Translations under genes and position numbers: made by a program
The notes under the pieces: model-generated
The model's database searches: none
What the model saw: only the letters and a program-made list of their open reading frames with translations
Told to the model about the DNA's origin: nothing
Assembly: GCF_905171775.1 (NCBI RefSeq)
Contig: NC_053490.1
Location: forward strand, 159,253,969-159,317,968
Length of the DNA: 64,000 bases
Direction of reading: 5' to 3'
DNA from: Rana temporaria
Taxonomy: Eukaryota; Chordata; Amphibia; Anura; Ranidae
Shown: positions 21,692 through 32,332 of the stretch, one piece after another
Layout of the letters: every line of letters starts with the position of its first letter
Position numbering within the stretch: position 1 is the stretch's first letter

Positions 21692-21740
<49 letters not shown>
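21692..21740. repeat. (TA)n microsatellite
   Basis: About 24 uninterrupted TA dinucleotides followed by an AAATAAATAA-rich tract, inside the hAT element. Confidence 0.95.
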
Positions 21741-21748
<8 letters not shown>

Positions 21749-21806
21749 ATAAATAATAAAAATAAAATTGTAAAAAAATAATAATAATAATACAAATAAA
21801 GACACT

Positions 21807-22526
21807 GGGGGAGATTCTGATAGAGATACGACGGCGTATCTCCTGATACGCCGTCGTATCTCTGAGATCCGACGGTCGGATCTATGCGACTGATTCATAG
21901 AATCAGTTACGCATAGATCTCCCTTAGATCCGACAGGTGTAAGTGACTTACATTGTCGGATCTTAGGCTGCAATCTCCCGCCGGCCGCTAGGTGACACTT
22001 CGTTTTTTTACGCGACGAATATGCAAATTCCGATTTCCGCCGATTCAGAAACGAACGCCCGCCTGTCACTTTTTTTTTATGTCGTTTGTGTTCGGATTTT
22101 TCCGGCGTATACTTACCCCTGCTATATGCGGCGTATCCAATGTTAAGTATGGCCGTCGTTCCCGCGCCGAGTTTTGAATTTTAACGTCATTTGCGTAAAT
22201 CAGTCGCGAATACGGATGGACGTAATTTACATTCACGCCGAAACCAATGACGTCCTAGCGACGTCATTTGGAGCATGCGCACTGGGAAAAATCGCGGCCG
22301 GCGCAGGCGCAGTACGGTCGGCGTGGGGACGCGCCTGATTTAAATAATACACTCCCCCTAGCCGCGGAATTTGAATTCCGCCGGGTGGAGTTACGATCCG
22401 CCGGTGCAAGTTTCCAGGTAAGTGCTTTCTGAATACAGCACTTGCCTCAAAAAATTGCGCTGGCGGATCGTAAATAAGATAGATTACGCGGATCTAAAGA
22501 TCCGCTGATCTATCTGAATCTAGCCC
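21807..22526. mobile_element. Harbinger-like MITE, family 4 (GATTC ends)
   Basis: Same family as 40270, 41610 and 57797. Ends GGGGGAGATTCTGATAGAG and, complemented, GGGCTAGATTCAGATAG. Directly inside is a 38-bp hairpin of AGAGATACGACGGCGTATCT type. The interior has CGCATAGAT, GATCCGACAGGTGTAAGT and GGAGCATGCGCACTGGGA, and is CpG-rich. Flanking triplets ACT/TCT do not match perfectly. Confidence 0.8.
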
Positions 22527-22666
22527 TCTGACACCAATCTCTGCCCTGCTGACAAAGCCCTACTGACTTGCCCACTGCCATATATGGTATATTACACACG
22601 CATGTGTGTTTGAGCTTTGGTGTGCACACCCTAATGCCATAGGCTGTGCACACCTATGATCACGTA

Positions 22667-23139
22667 TATAAATGTGATCCTGCTCAGCTCGACAGCAAGT
22701 GATTTTTAAATAAACAGTAAAAAAAAACACTGTCCCTCAATTTTGTATTTTATAATTGTATTTATTATCTATTCAAAGCAAAATAAGTTTCCCATATTGA
22801 ACGAAATGAGAAAGTTAAGAAATATTTCTTAAAAACATATTTTTTGGTCTCTTGTGTGAATAGGAACATATAATAAATATATAATAGAGATTGCTCAAAA
22901 TTTGCATCAAAAGTGGAAACACACTTTAAATGTATAACTACAATTAATCTTTGAGCCATAAACGTGTATGGAAAATTACTGCCTTATAAATGTATTCATA
23001 ACAACGTTTTGTACACCCATGTACCCATGTTGAATGCATGTAAACCCTAATGAATTATTTAATCTGGTTCATAAAATATATACCGTATGTTGATTTCTTG
23101 CAAATTGTGTTTTCTGGCTGTTTTGACTGACATTCTTAT
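22667..23139. other. Tail of copy B then unclassified sequence
   Basis: 22667 to about 22710 completes copy B. The rest is AT-rich without recognised features. Confidence 0.4.
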
Positions 23140-23259
23140 AGAAGTACTGTATTTATTGGCATGTAACACTCACTTTTTTACCCTGAAAATAGAGGGTAAA
23201 CTGTGCCTGCGTGTTATACGCAGGGGGCTGTGGAAAGTTTTTTTTCTGAAATTTCCCTC
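23140..23259. repeat. Fragment of a GTATTTATTGGC repeat
   Basis: TACTGTATTTATTGGCATGT, then AGAGGGTAAACTGTGCCTGC and GTGTTATACGCAGG, the wording of a common amphibian hAT-like repeat. It is cut at the right by the MITE that follows. Confidence 0.45.
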
Positions 23260-23262
23260 TTA

Positions 23263-23440
23263 TGCCCTGTACACACGATCGGTTCGTCTGATGAAAATGG
23301 ACCGATTGACCGTTTTCATCGGACGAACCGATCGTGTGTGGGCCCCATCGGTTTATTTTCCATTGGTGGAAAAAATAGAACCTGTTATAAATGTTTCTTA
23401 TGGATAAAAAAACGATAGAAAAAAACGATCGTCTGTGATC
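23263..23440 (+). mobile_element. Harbinger-like MITE family 3, right half missing
   Basis: Starts TGCCCTGTACACACGATCGG after TTA (23260-23262). It has the CATCGGACGAACCGATCGTG arm word and GTGTGGGCCCCATCG, then is lost near 23440. The next ~60 bp (GTGCTCAAACTGTGGCCCTT) are the left end of another common repeat. Confidence 0.75.
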
Positions 23441-23551
23441 AGCCAGAACATGGGTGCTCAAACTGTGGCCCTTTAGCTGTTAGAGTGTAGCCTGGGTGGA
23501 AAATAAGATTTGTGATCTGATGTCTGTGGTTTGGATACCAGTGTTATGTAA

Positions 23552-23644
23552 CACAGTGGAGTTGATTTACTAAAAGTGCAGAGGGCAAAATCTGGTGCAG
23601 CTGTGCATGGTAACCAATCAGCTTGTAACTTCAGCTTGTTCAAT
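23552..23644. repeat. TTTACTAAAA interspersed repeat, partial
   Basis: GTTGATTTACTAAAAGTGCA then AAAATCTGGTGCAGCTGTGC and ACCAATCAGCTTG. A fuller copy sits at 31150-31316. Confidence 0.65.
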
Positions 23645-24320
23645 TAACCGATTGCCGACCAGTTGCCGTCATTATACTGCGGCAGGTCGTGCCTGCAGGT
23701 CTGGCGGACTTGATGTCTGCTGGAGACCTGCGATGTCCGCCAGCGACCTGCGATTGCGGTGTACAGAGGCAGAATGGGGAACTGCCTATGTAAACAAGGC
23801 GATTCCCCATTCTGCCAGATGATATGTCAGAGATATTCTGTTCCCAGTGATCGGGAACAGTGATCTCTGTCATGTCCCTGGTAGCCCATCCCCCTACAGT
23901 TAGAACACACTTCACCCTCTTGATCCCCCTAGTGTTAACCCCTTCACTGCCAGTATAATTGTAACATTAATCAGTGCATTTTTATAGCACAGATCGATGT
24001 AATAATGTCACTGGTCCCCAAAAAGTGTCATTTGGGGTTACATTTGTCCAACGCAATGTCGTAGTCCCGCTAAAAATTGCAGATCGCCGCCATTACCAGT
24101 TAAAATAATAAAAAAAGAAAGTCCCTAAATCCATCCCATAGATTGTAGACGTGATAACTTTTGCGCAAACCAATCAATATACGCCTATTGCGATTATTTT
24201 TTTTTACCAAAAATATGTGGAAAAATATATATCAGACTAAACTGTTATTTTTTTTATTTGTATTATAGCAGAAAGTAAAAAAAAAAGTATATATTTTTTA
24301 AATTGTCTGTCTGTCTTTTT
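23645..24320 (+). repeat. AT-rich frog interspersed repeat, copy C
   Basis: TTAACCGATTGCCGACCAG start, GTGTTAACCCCTTCACTGCC, ACGTGATAACTTTTGCGCAA and TATTATAGCAGAAAGTAAAA follow in the same order as copy A. The 3' part is lost near 24320. Confidence 0.75.
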
Positions 24321-24599
24321 TTTTTTCTCAAAAAGTTTTCCTCCTCTCCCACCTGTACATGGGCTGGTGGGAGAAGTTCTGTGTCTTTCCAGGTGGGGGG
24401 TCCCACGGGTGGGGGATTGTGTAGCATGCTTTCTCCTATCTATCTATAAGTAAAGAAAATTAATATGTCTTGGTTATCGAAAATGTTAACACATAATGGA
24501 AATATATTCTCCTTTTCTCTCTGTGAAATTGTATGGGTATTTTTGCCCATTTGGTGGGAAACCTACACCTTCTGTATACTGTATGTTTCTGCTTTGTTT
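24321..24599. other. No element recognised
   Basis: Short unclassified stretch between copy C and the hAT element. Confidence 0.3.
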
Positions 24600-24607
24600 T
24601 GTTTTAC

Positions 24608-25110
24608 TTACCGTATATACTCGAGTAAAAGCCACGTTTTTTTAGCACACGCCTAATCTCCCAGATTTGGGGACCCGGTACCAGCCAGTCGTAGGTCTCC
24701 TGGACCCCAAACTTGGCACACATGTAGCCTTAGTTCTCCTCTACAAGTGTGCAAAGTTTGCTGTCTAGAGGACCTACAGCCAGTAAGCATCGATTTTTGC
24801 AAAGTCGGGCACCCCTTCTATATTCTCCCATGTTAAACGTAAGTCTAGTCATGGGCACAGTGAGGCATGGACACAGTAAGGCATGGGCACAGTGAGGCAT
24901 GGACACAGTAAGGCATGGGCACAGTAAGGCATGGGCACAGGGAGGCATGGACACAGTAAGGCATGGGCACAGTGAGGCATGGACACAGTGAGGCATGCAC
25001 ATGGACACTCTAGGCTTATACTCAAGTCAACAGGTGTTCCCATTTTTTTGTGGTAAAATGAGGTCCCTCGGCTTATATTCGGGTTGGCTTATACTCGAGT
25101 ATATACGGTA
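24608..25110. mobile_element. hAT-type element with CGTATATACTCGAG ends
   Basis: Inverted ends TTACCGTATATACTCGAGTA and TACTCGAGTATATACGGTA. Perfect 8-bp target duplication TGTTTTAC (24600-24607 and 25111-25118). The right side has GGCTTATATTCGGGTTGGCT. A minisatellite fills 24848-25007. Non-coding. Confidence 0.9.
24848..25007. repeat. 16-bp minisatellite
   Basis: About ten copies of GGCATGGGCACAGTGA with alternating GGGCACAG/GGACACAG variants. The alternation suggests growth by a 32-bp dimer. Long open frames on the minus strand here are by-products of the repeat. Confidence 0.95.
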
Positions 25111-25118
25111 TGTTTTAC

Positions 25119-26233
25119 ATTTTAAATGTGAAAAATAAATATATGTGCTGTAGTTTTAGGCTGACTGAAGCATATGTCATTGGTTTATTGCTATAGTTTT
25201 ATTATACAGATTGTCATCTGATGCTATCTTTTTGTAAATTCAGGTCCCTTGTAATAGGGTGTGTGTTTTTTTGTTAATGATATTCTGTTAATACTTACAG
25301 GTGTGAGATATGAATGGAATGGGTTTATGTGATAGTAAGCTTTGCTTAAGACCTTTTAGGTTCAAATGTGTTACTTACCGTAACTATGAATTCAGTTTTT
25401 TATAGGTGTATACTAAACAATCAATGAAGCTGGACTTGTGCAGGATGCATAATTTTTCAGAAAACCCCTTAAATAGAAGTTAAAACTGTGAATTTTTTTT
25501 TCTCTTCTGTCATCTGTATCCCAAAATTTGCTGTCCCAACTCTCAGGAGAAAGTTGCCATGGTAACTCCGATGCCAGGTATTTTTAAACATTTTAAGCAT
25601 ACACAGATCTAAACTGCCTTTTGCTGTCCTATGAATTCTAAATAAGTATCACGATACAGAAATGTATGCACATAGAAACAATTACATTTTACAGAGCATT
25701 TATAGTATATGTAATAGACAATGTGTGAAATCAGGCATTCTATAGAATGTATAAAATAGGAAATTTATGTATATACAGTACAAGCATTGTAGATAATATC
25801 CAGGCATGTTACTCATGTTTTAAAATTGCTTATACTGTAGGAATGTGAACACATATACAGTATACAGCATACAGTATGTTCAGTACATATCCTATGTACA
25901 GAACACCTCCAGGTAGTCATATTGCATTGCATTTTCAGAAGATTACAGTGGCTGCAGAATGAAAAGGAAAGATCATTTTTATTAACATTCAATTACAATA
26001 TGACTTGTGTCGCAATTGTATATGCTATATTATTTTTTCTTTATTTGCAATTTTTTTCCCATGAAAGTGGAGTTACCCTTTAAAGCAGAAACTGATTGAT
26101 AAATATGAAGAGAATAGGTTTGGGACATTAAATGAGGCATATGAAAAACATACGCCTCCATCCCTGTTGTTGGGTAGAAGAAGGGGGGGTTTTGGGACTT
26201 TGAATGAATTGCGTTTTAAGCAATGAGTAAGTA
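25119..26233. other. No gene or classified element recognised
   Basis: AT-rich. CTTTAA after GTTACCC at 26065-26083 resembles a T2-type right end, but the left end is doubtful. Confidence 0.35.
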
Positions 26234-26236
26234 TAA

Positions 26237-26637
26237 GGCCCCTTTCACATTGAGGCATTTTTCATGCGGTACAGCACTAAAAATAGCGCTGCTATACCGC
26301 ATGAAAAAACCTGCCCTGTAGTGTTCAATGTGAAAGCCCGAAGGCTTTCACACTGAAGCGGTGCGCTAGCAGGAGCGCTCCAAAAGTCCTGCTAGCCGCA
26401 TCTTTACTGCGGTATAGGAGCGGTGTGTTCACCGCTCCTATACCGCGCCTTCCCATTGAAATCAATGGGAAAGCGCGGTAATAACGCGGGCGGTATTAAC
26501 CCTTTTTCAGCTGCTAGCGGGGGTTAAAACCTCACCGCTAGCGCCCGAATATCGCGGTAAATATGACAGTATAGCCGCGCTACAAATAGCGCGGCTATAC
26601 TGTCACCTCGGCTACACGCCTCAATGTGAAAGAGGTC
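26237..26637. mobile_element. Harbinger-like MITE, family 5 (CCCTTTCACA ends)
   Basis: Ends GGCCCCTTTCACATTGAGGC and the complement GCCTCAATGTGAAAGAGGTC. TAA is duplicated (26234-26236, 26638-26640). Three internal hairpins were seen: around 26258-26306 (ATGCGGTA...TACCGCAT), 26409-26445 (GCGGTATAGGAGCGG and complement) and 26569-26602 (AGTATAGCCGCGCT and complement). Confidence 0.9.
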
Positions 26638-26640
26638 TAA

Positions 26641-28063
26641 ATAAAGTTGTTTACATAATAACCAGGCTCAATCTTACCACCCAAACAGCAAACCAAATTC
26701 AACTGTCTAACTGTGTGCATTAAAAACAGAGGATTGGTTGCACGCATTTGCAAATACATGGTTAAGCTGCAGGCCTCGCCAAGGCTCTCTGTGTACTGCA
26801 GTCCTAACTAAACTTTTAAAGTCTCCTCAATAGAGGCACATAAATGCTGATAAGTAGATAGAGGGCAGGTGACTGGGGTGTGTCACTGCCCCTACCTATG
26901 ATTGGTATAGCAGTAAAGAGCAATGAAAAAAGAACGCATTAAATGTATAAGGGTATTACAAACACATCTCCATCCCTGTATCTTATAAAGAGAATAGGTT
27001 TGGGAGAATAGGTTTGGGATTGATAAATATGCTTCAAAACAAAGCTTTAAAAATGTAAAAGATTCATTAAGCAAAGTCAACCCTACCTGAAAGAGTATGT
27101 TAGAAATTAAAAAAAAAATTTATTCTCTTTTTAACATCTAAAGTCACGGAAGGAAAACATTGTTTGCAAAAGAGTTACATCCTGACCTCAAGAGCTTAGA
27201 AGTTCATCTAAGTTCCCAAAGCACACAGAAATCATGAAAGGACTTGTCTGTAAGTGGATCTTCAACACAGTTTTGCTTCTTTATATCTTACAAGTCTCTC
27301 ACCTGTCTGCAGTTGCAGTACTCCCACAGCCTTCTTTTTGATTCTTCTGTTTCATGGTGAGTGCCTATAAGAGTTAGGTTCTTAAGGAAACAATGAAGGG
27401 ATAAAATGTAGCTTATAACATGTGCCAACGTGCATATTCAAACTGGTTGCCACTACAGACTGGCCAGGTGATCAGTAATTAAAGCAATTTTTCCAAAATC
27501 ATTTCTTTTATCACTTCATACAGCAGTTCCATGCTTTTCTGTATACATTGTGTTTTTACTGAAATAAAGGCTACAGCTGTGGTTACAGTACAATAAATTG
27601 GAGTGTCTGCAAGACTTAGGTGACAGGTTAGATGACACAGACAAAAATGTACCGTAAGGACTAAGTATAGATTTTTAAATTGTTGTGAAAAAAAGCCCAT
27701 GATAACGTTCTATAAAAACATGTCACATAATCATGGCTGATAATCTGAATCATTATAAGAATAGGAAAGGGTAGTCCTACCTGCATGGCTCCAAACGACA
27801 GAGCCACAAACACAAAACCAAAAAAGAAAATAAGATAACGTGAGAAAGGGAGACAGGAATAAAGAATAGCAGACTTAAACAAAGCAGGTGAAGTAAACAG
27901 CACAGGGCCAGAACGGGGTGGGGGGTGTAGGGGGAAAAGCGGGCATGTGCCCTGGGCATTCCATGTTCCATGGGGAGGGGAGAGGCATAGGTGGAGTGGA
28001 GTGAGTATTGCCAGCTGCCAATGAAGTCTATCTGAGGATGGTTGAAGATACCTGGCAGATCTC
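26641..28063. other. No gene or classified element recognised
   Basis: A short direct repeat 'AGAGAATAGGTTTGGGA' occurs at 26099 and 26991. A 188-codon frame on the minus strand (27661-28227) runs into the next MITE and has no domain. No splice-supported exon was found. Confidence 0.35.
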
Positions 28064-28066
28064 TGA

Positions 28067-28556
28067 GGCCCCGTACACACGAGAGGATCCATCCGCTGGA
28101 ATTGATCCGCGGACCGGCTCCAGCGGATAGATCCCCTGGTGTGTACAATCCAGCGGATCTGTTTCCGCGGATTTTTATCCCCTGGGATGGATTTCAAGCG
28201 GATAAAAATTTGAAGACATGCTTTCAAATCTATCCGCTTGAATCCATCCCAACGGATTGATCCGCTGGTCTGTACAGACTCACCGGATCAATCCGTCCGA
28301 ATGAATCCCCCGCATGCGTCGTAATGATTCGACGCATGCATGGAATTCCTTATATGACAACGTCGCGCACGTGGCCGCGTCATCATCGCGGCGACGGCGC
28401 AACACGTCATCGCGATGGTATTTCGGCGCGGATTTCGATCCGATGGTGAGTACACTCCATCGGATCAAAATCCTCGCAAATCCTCGAGAGGATTTATCCG
28501 CGGAAACGGTCCGGTGGACCGTATCCGCGGATAAATCCTCTCGTGTGTACGGGGCC
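28067..28556. mobile_element. Harbinger-like MITE, family 6 (GGCCCCG ends, TCCGC arms)
   Basis: Ends GGCCCCGTACACACGAGAGG and the complement CCTCTCGTGTGTACGGGGCC. Flanking triplets TGA and TAA. Arms are built from GATCCGC/GCGGATA words, and the centre has ATGATTCGACGCATGC and GCGCGACACGTCA-like CpG-rich sequence. Same family as 51191. Confidence 0.9.
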
Positions 28557-28639
28557 TAATAAAACATGTATATTTGCACTTCTCCTACAAAGTGATGTGT
28601 ATACCACAGTATATACTGAAGGTGCTGCTGCTTAAGATA

Positions 28640-29300
28640 GCCAGGATAATTTAGCTAAAACTGTGTGAGATAGATATAAGAGCGCTATCCAAAGAAAAAT
28701 ACAAACAAAAATGTTATATATAATGTCCATGAATGTTAAACGTGAAAAAAAAATATCAATCAAGGAAAAAGAAAATAGGAGGGAAAAATTTTTCAGCAAA
28801 GGAAAAATTATTAAAAAAAAAAGTCCAAACAGTGTTCAAAAACCCAACAAGGTGAAAAAAAAAAATCAATATTCACTCGATGTGTTCTCCTTCAAATAAA
28901 AACGCTTACCAGATCTGTTGGATCTCAAACTATTGAGATCAAAAGCGTTCATACTAATAAATCCAGCACAGAAAATCCTCTCCTCGTAATCCTTTGCACA
29001 CTGCACCTCTTCAATGGGTCCAGGCTATTTAAAGAAGGATCTTTCTTGGATATGGATCATCCATCTCCGAATCATCTCAGATAAAGGGAATAATGGAAGG
29101 AAAAGACTTCATACGATAATTTATTAAAAAATATACAGCAATCACATTCAACAAGGCGGTAAAAATCACATAAGCAATACAGTCGTGGATCTTGCCAACA
29201 AGCTGATCGTGGTGACGTCTAAGGAATGCTGCTCCATCCGACGCATTTCCCCGTAAGGAGCCTCCGGTCCCAGCTGATGCCTCTTACGAGCATTTGTTAC
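28640..29300. repeat. Unclassified frog repeat with AGAGCGCT start
   Basis: AT-rich front (GATATAAGAGCGCTATCCAA), then TCCAACAGATCTGGTAAGCG on the minus strand and a GC-richer end with CCGACGCATTTCCCCGTAAG. The last phrase resembles the GACGCGTTTCG signature at 45835. Ends and duplication not identified. Confidence 0.4.
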
Positions 29301-30107
29301 TGACTCTTAGGGGTTAATTTACTAAAAGCAATTAGGCACCTATTTTTCCAAGAGTCTAGAGAATGTGTTAAAGCTTCACTTTGTAAAGGATACCCAATCT
29401 GGTTCAAGGAAAAGCATTTTTAAAGTGGTAAAGATCAGGACTTACGGAAATATATTCGTGCTGCAGGAATTCCCAAGAGCTAGAAGATACATACGTTCTG
29501 TAATTGCTACGTAATCATTCCTGATGACATAGCAATTACCAAACATACGTCAAAGCGCTTCCGGTCATGTCACTTCCGGGTCCCAGCTTCTGGTTTCTCC
29601 CTCTCGAGGGGAGTGGAATGCTAGCCGGCTCTGTAGCATCAGCACAGCGTTGCACGGTCCATACAAACTTTATTGCAGGCTTTCCTTAGTGCCAGGACAA
29701 GGCACCAACAAATATAATCATAAATTTGTTATTGATACCTTTTTTTTAAAATAACGTCAATATTGCGCTATTTGTTCTCTTTTGTCTTTCAAGGGTATCG
29801 CAGTGGAGAGGAGGTTACAGCTCAGGCTATCCAGGTACTATCCCAGGATTTCCCACATAGCGTTTATAGACTAAAGAGGTCATGGATATCCGGTGAGCAG
29901 ATTCTTTATTAAGCACTTTGGGTGTGTGTGAAGATTAATTTACAAGTGGTGAAGGATTTTTTCAGTAGTTTATTGATCAAGATTCACGCTGAAGATTAAA
30001 TAGACTCGACATCATTCCATATATTTATAACATTTATAACTGTATTCCATGTTATATGGTCTTTAAGTAGCACAGTATGATATGTTTTATTTTGTTATGG
30101 TCTTTAA
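29301..30107. other. No gene or classified element recognised
   Basis: GGGGTTAATTTACTAAAAGC at 29310 resembles one end of the TTTACTAAAA repeat. GGCACCAACAAATATAATCA and further phrases look repeat-derived but cannot be placed. Confidence 0.3.
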
Positions 30108-31012
30108 CCACTTCAGCCCTGGACCATTTTGCTGGTCAATGACTGGGCCACTTTTTGCGTTCCGCACTGCATCGCTTTAACTGACAATTGCATGGTCGTG
30201 CGACGTGGCTCCCAAACCGAATTGCCGTCCTTTTTTTCCCACAAATAGAGCTTTCTTTTGGGGTTATTTGATGCGGTTTTTATTTTTTGTGCTATAAACA
30301 AAAATAGAGCGACAATTTTGACAACTTTTTGCTATAATAAATATCCCCCAAAAATATATATAAAAAACAATTGTTTTCCTCAGTTTAGGCCGATACGTAT
30401 TCTTCTACATTTTTTATGTAAAAAAAAATCGCAATAAGCGTTTATTGATTAGTTTGCGCAAAAGTTATAGCGTCTACAAAATAGGGGATAGTTTTATGGC
30501 ATTTTTATTAATATTTTTTTTTTTTACTAGTAATGGTGGCGATCATCGATTTTTATCAGTACTGCGACCTTATGGCGGACACTTCGGACACTTTTGACAC
30601 ATTTTTGGGACCATTGGCAATTTTATAGCGATCAGTGCTATAAAAATGAATCGGTTACTGTAAAAATGTCACTGGCAGGGAAAGGGTTAACACTAGGGGG
30701 CGAGGAAGGGGTTAATTATGTTCCCTAGGTGTGTCCTAACTGAAGGGGGGTGGGACTGACTAGGCGAAATGACAGATCACTGTTCATACATTGTATGAAC
30801 AGACAAACAGTCATTTCTTCCCCTGACAGGACCGGGAGTTGTGTGTTTACACACACAGCTCCCGGTTCACGCTCTGTAACGAGCGATCGCAGGTGCCCGG
30901 CAGTGGTCGCATCCGCCGGACACGTGCGCGGCACCTGGGGCGAGCAGGGGGCGCACCCCTAGTGGCTGAAATGCAAAATCACGTGGTGATGGTCGGCAAG
31001 CGGTTAACCACT
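30108..31012 (-). repeat. AT-rich frog interspersed repeat, copy D (most complete)
   Basis: Reverse orientation, from TTAACCACTTCAGCCCTGGA to GGCAAGCGGTTAA. It contains every block seen in copies A-C: GAGCTTTCTTTTGGGGTTAT, GCTATAATAAATATCCCCCA, AGTTTGCGCAAAAGTTATAG, GGCGGACACTTCGGACACTT and GGAAAGGGTTAACACTAGGG. A second start (TTAACCACTTCACGCAAAAC) follows directly and carries a 29-bp palindrome around GCAGCAGCTAGCTGC (31062-31092). No open frame; possibly a non-autonomous DNA element. Confidence 0.75.
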
Positions 31013-31149
31013 TCACGCAAAACGACATACCCATACATCGCTACTTTGATGCTAAATACCAGGGTTATGGCAGCAGCTAGCTGCCATAACCCCGGTATTT
31101 TCAGGAACGTTGTGCTTTTCTCTTTATCACAAAAGTGGTAAACTGGGGT

Positions 31150-31316
31150 TCACTGGGGGTTCATTTACTAAAACTGGAGAGTGCAAAATCTGGTGCTCCT
31201 CTGCATAGAAACCAATCAGCTTCCATGTTTTATTGTCAAATCTTCATGCAACAAGCTCATGTTAGAAGCTGATTGGCTAACATACACAGCTGCACCAGAT
31301 TTTGCATACCCCAGTG
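31150..31316. repeat. TTTACTAAAA palindromic repeat
   Basis: GGTTCATTTACTAAAACTGG, AATCTGGTGCTCCTCTGCAT and ACCAATCAGCTTCC on the left, with matching inverted GAAGCTGATTGGCT and CAGCTGCACCAGATTTTGCA on the right. A hairpin-like short repeat. Confidence 0.7.
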
Positions 31317-31459
31317 TTTGTAGCTGCTGACTTTAAATTAGTTTTCCCCAGGCTGGAACTCCTCTTTAATGAAAATTGTTTAAATGGGCTTTTAATAGGT
31401 GAAGTGGTAAAGCTGCTGATCTTCGTTGCAGCAGATCATCAGTGAAGGAATCCACTTAA

Positions 31460-32328
31460 AGTGTTAATAAACCCAGGACCCTGCATTCACTATATCTGGT
31501 CTCCCACAGTACATAGAACATGAAAATGCAATTATTTTAGTAAATATAAACTGCTAAATACCTTTTTTCATCAGCTGTATATAGCAGTCTTGTGACTTCT
31601 ATGAGTGTCTGGTTAAAGGAGTTGTAAAACATCCTGTGATGCAAGAGCCCCCCAGAGCCCCCCTTTTACTTACCTTAACCCAGTCTTTCCAGCAACGGGA
31701 ACGAACACACCAGCCGGTGTCTCTGGTACTGATTGGATAGATTGACAGCAGCGCATCCATTGGCTCCTGTTGCTGTCAATCAAATTCAATGACATGGGAG
31801 CTGGGGGGTAGGGGCAAGTCCTGCTGTCTGTGTCAACGGACGCAGCAGTAGGACACAGGATCATGCCTGCATGTGTTCACCCAAGGGAGAGCGGCTATTT
31901 AACGGGGCACTCTATAAGAGGAGGAGCCAGGAGCGCCTCTGAGGGACCCCAGAAGAGGAGGATAGGGCCACTCTGTGCAAAACAGGCTGCGCAGAGAAGG
32001 TAAGTCTGACATGTTTGTTTGTTTGTTTTCAATCAAACCTTTAGATATCCTTTTAAGCTTGTAGGGGGAGTTTTCATTTTCCCCTGATTGTCCTACGAGA
32101 CTGCAGGACCCCTGAGTCTCTGTCTGGACAGTGCTGATTGGCTCTGTGCTGATCACATGCACTCTCCCAAGAAAAAAAAATCTCTCTAGCAGAAACACAC
32201 CAAACTGAGCATGTGAGACAGAATAGAACAGCCTTTTTTACACAATGCAGAGGATTAACCCCATTAGGCTCCACAGTGAGTATAACAAGCATACACATTG
32301 ATTTTACCGTTGTGGGTTTAGTAACACT
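31460..32328. mobile_element. T2-like element (outer) with TTAA duplication
   Basis: TTAA at 31456-31459 and 32329-32332. Inverted ends AGTGTTAATAAACCCA and AGTGTTACTAAACCCA (the second complemented). It contains a complete second T2-like element at 31617-32052. Confidence 0.8.
31617..32052. mobile_element. T2/Kolobok-type element (inner)
   Basis: TTAA at 31613-31616 and 32053-32056. Left end AGGAGTTGTAAAAC fits the AGGRR start described for Xenopus T2/Kolobok MITEs. It has outward splice-donor-like sites on both strands (minus at 31668-31675, plus AAGGTAAGT at 31997-32005) and the CTCTGTGCAAAACAGGCTGC hairpin module. Confidence 0.85.
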
Positions 32329-32332
32329 TTAA

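Larger units (their letters stand above)
21483..22658. mobile_element. hAT-type element nested in copy B
   Basis: Perfect 8-bp target duplication ATCACGTA (21475-21482 and 22659-22666). Ends CATAGGCGTGCGCACA and TGTGCACACCTATG are imperfect inverted repeats. It carries a TA microsatellite and has itself been entered by the MITE at 21807-22526. No transposase frame. Confidence 0.85.

Noticed and set aside
21662..22177. Open frames of 61 and 135 codons
   Set aside because: They lie across a TA microsatellite and a MITE palindrome; no domain and mirror frames exist in sister copies.
24730..25043. Cys/His/Pro-rich open frames on the minus strand
   Set aside because: They translate the 16-bp minisatellite.
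27661..28227. 188-codon minus-strand frame
   Set aside because: Its first third is translated from the MITE at 28067; the rest is low-complexity hydrophobic sequence without a recognisable fold.
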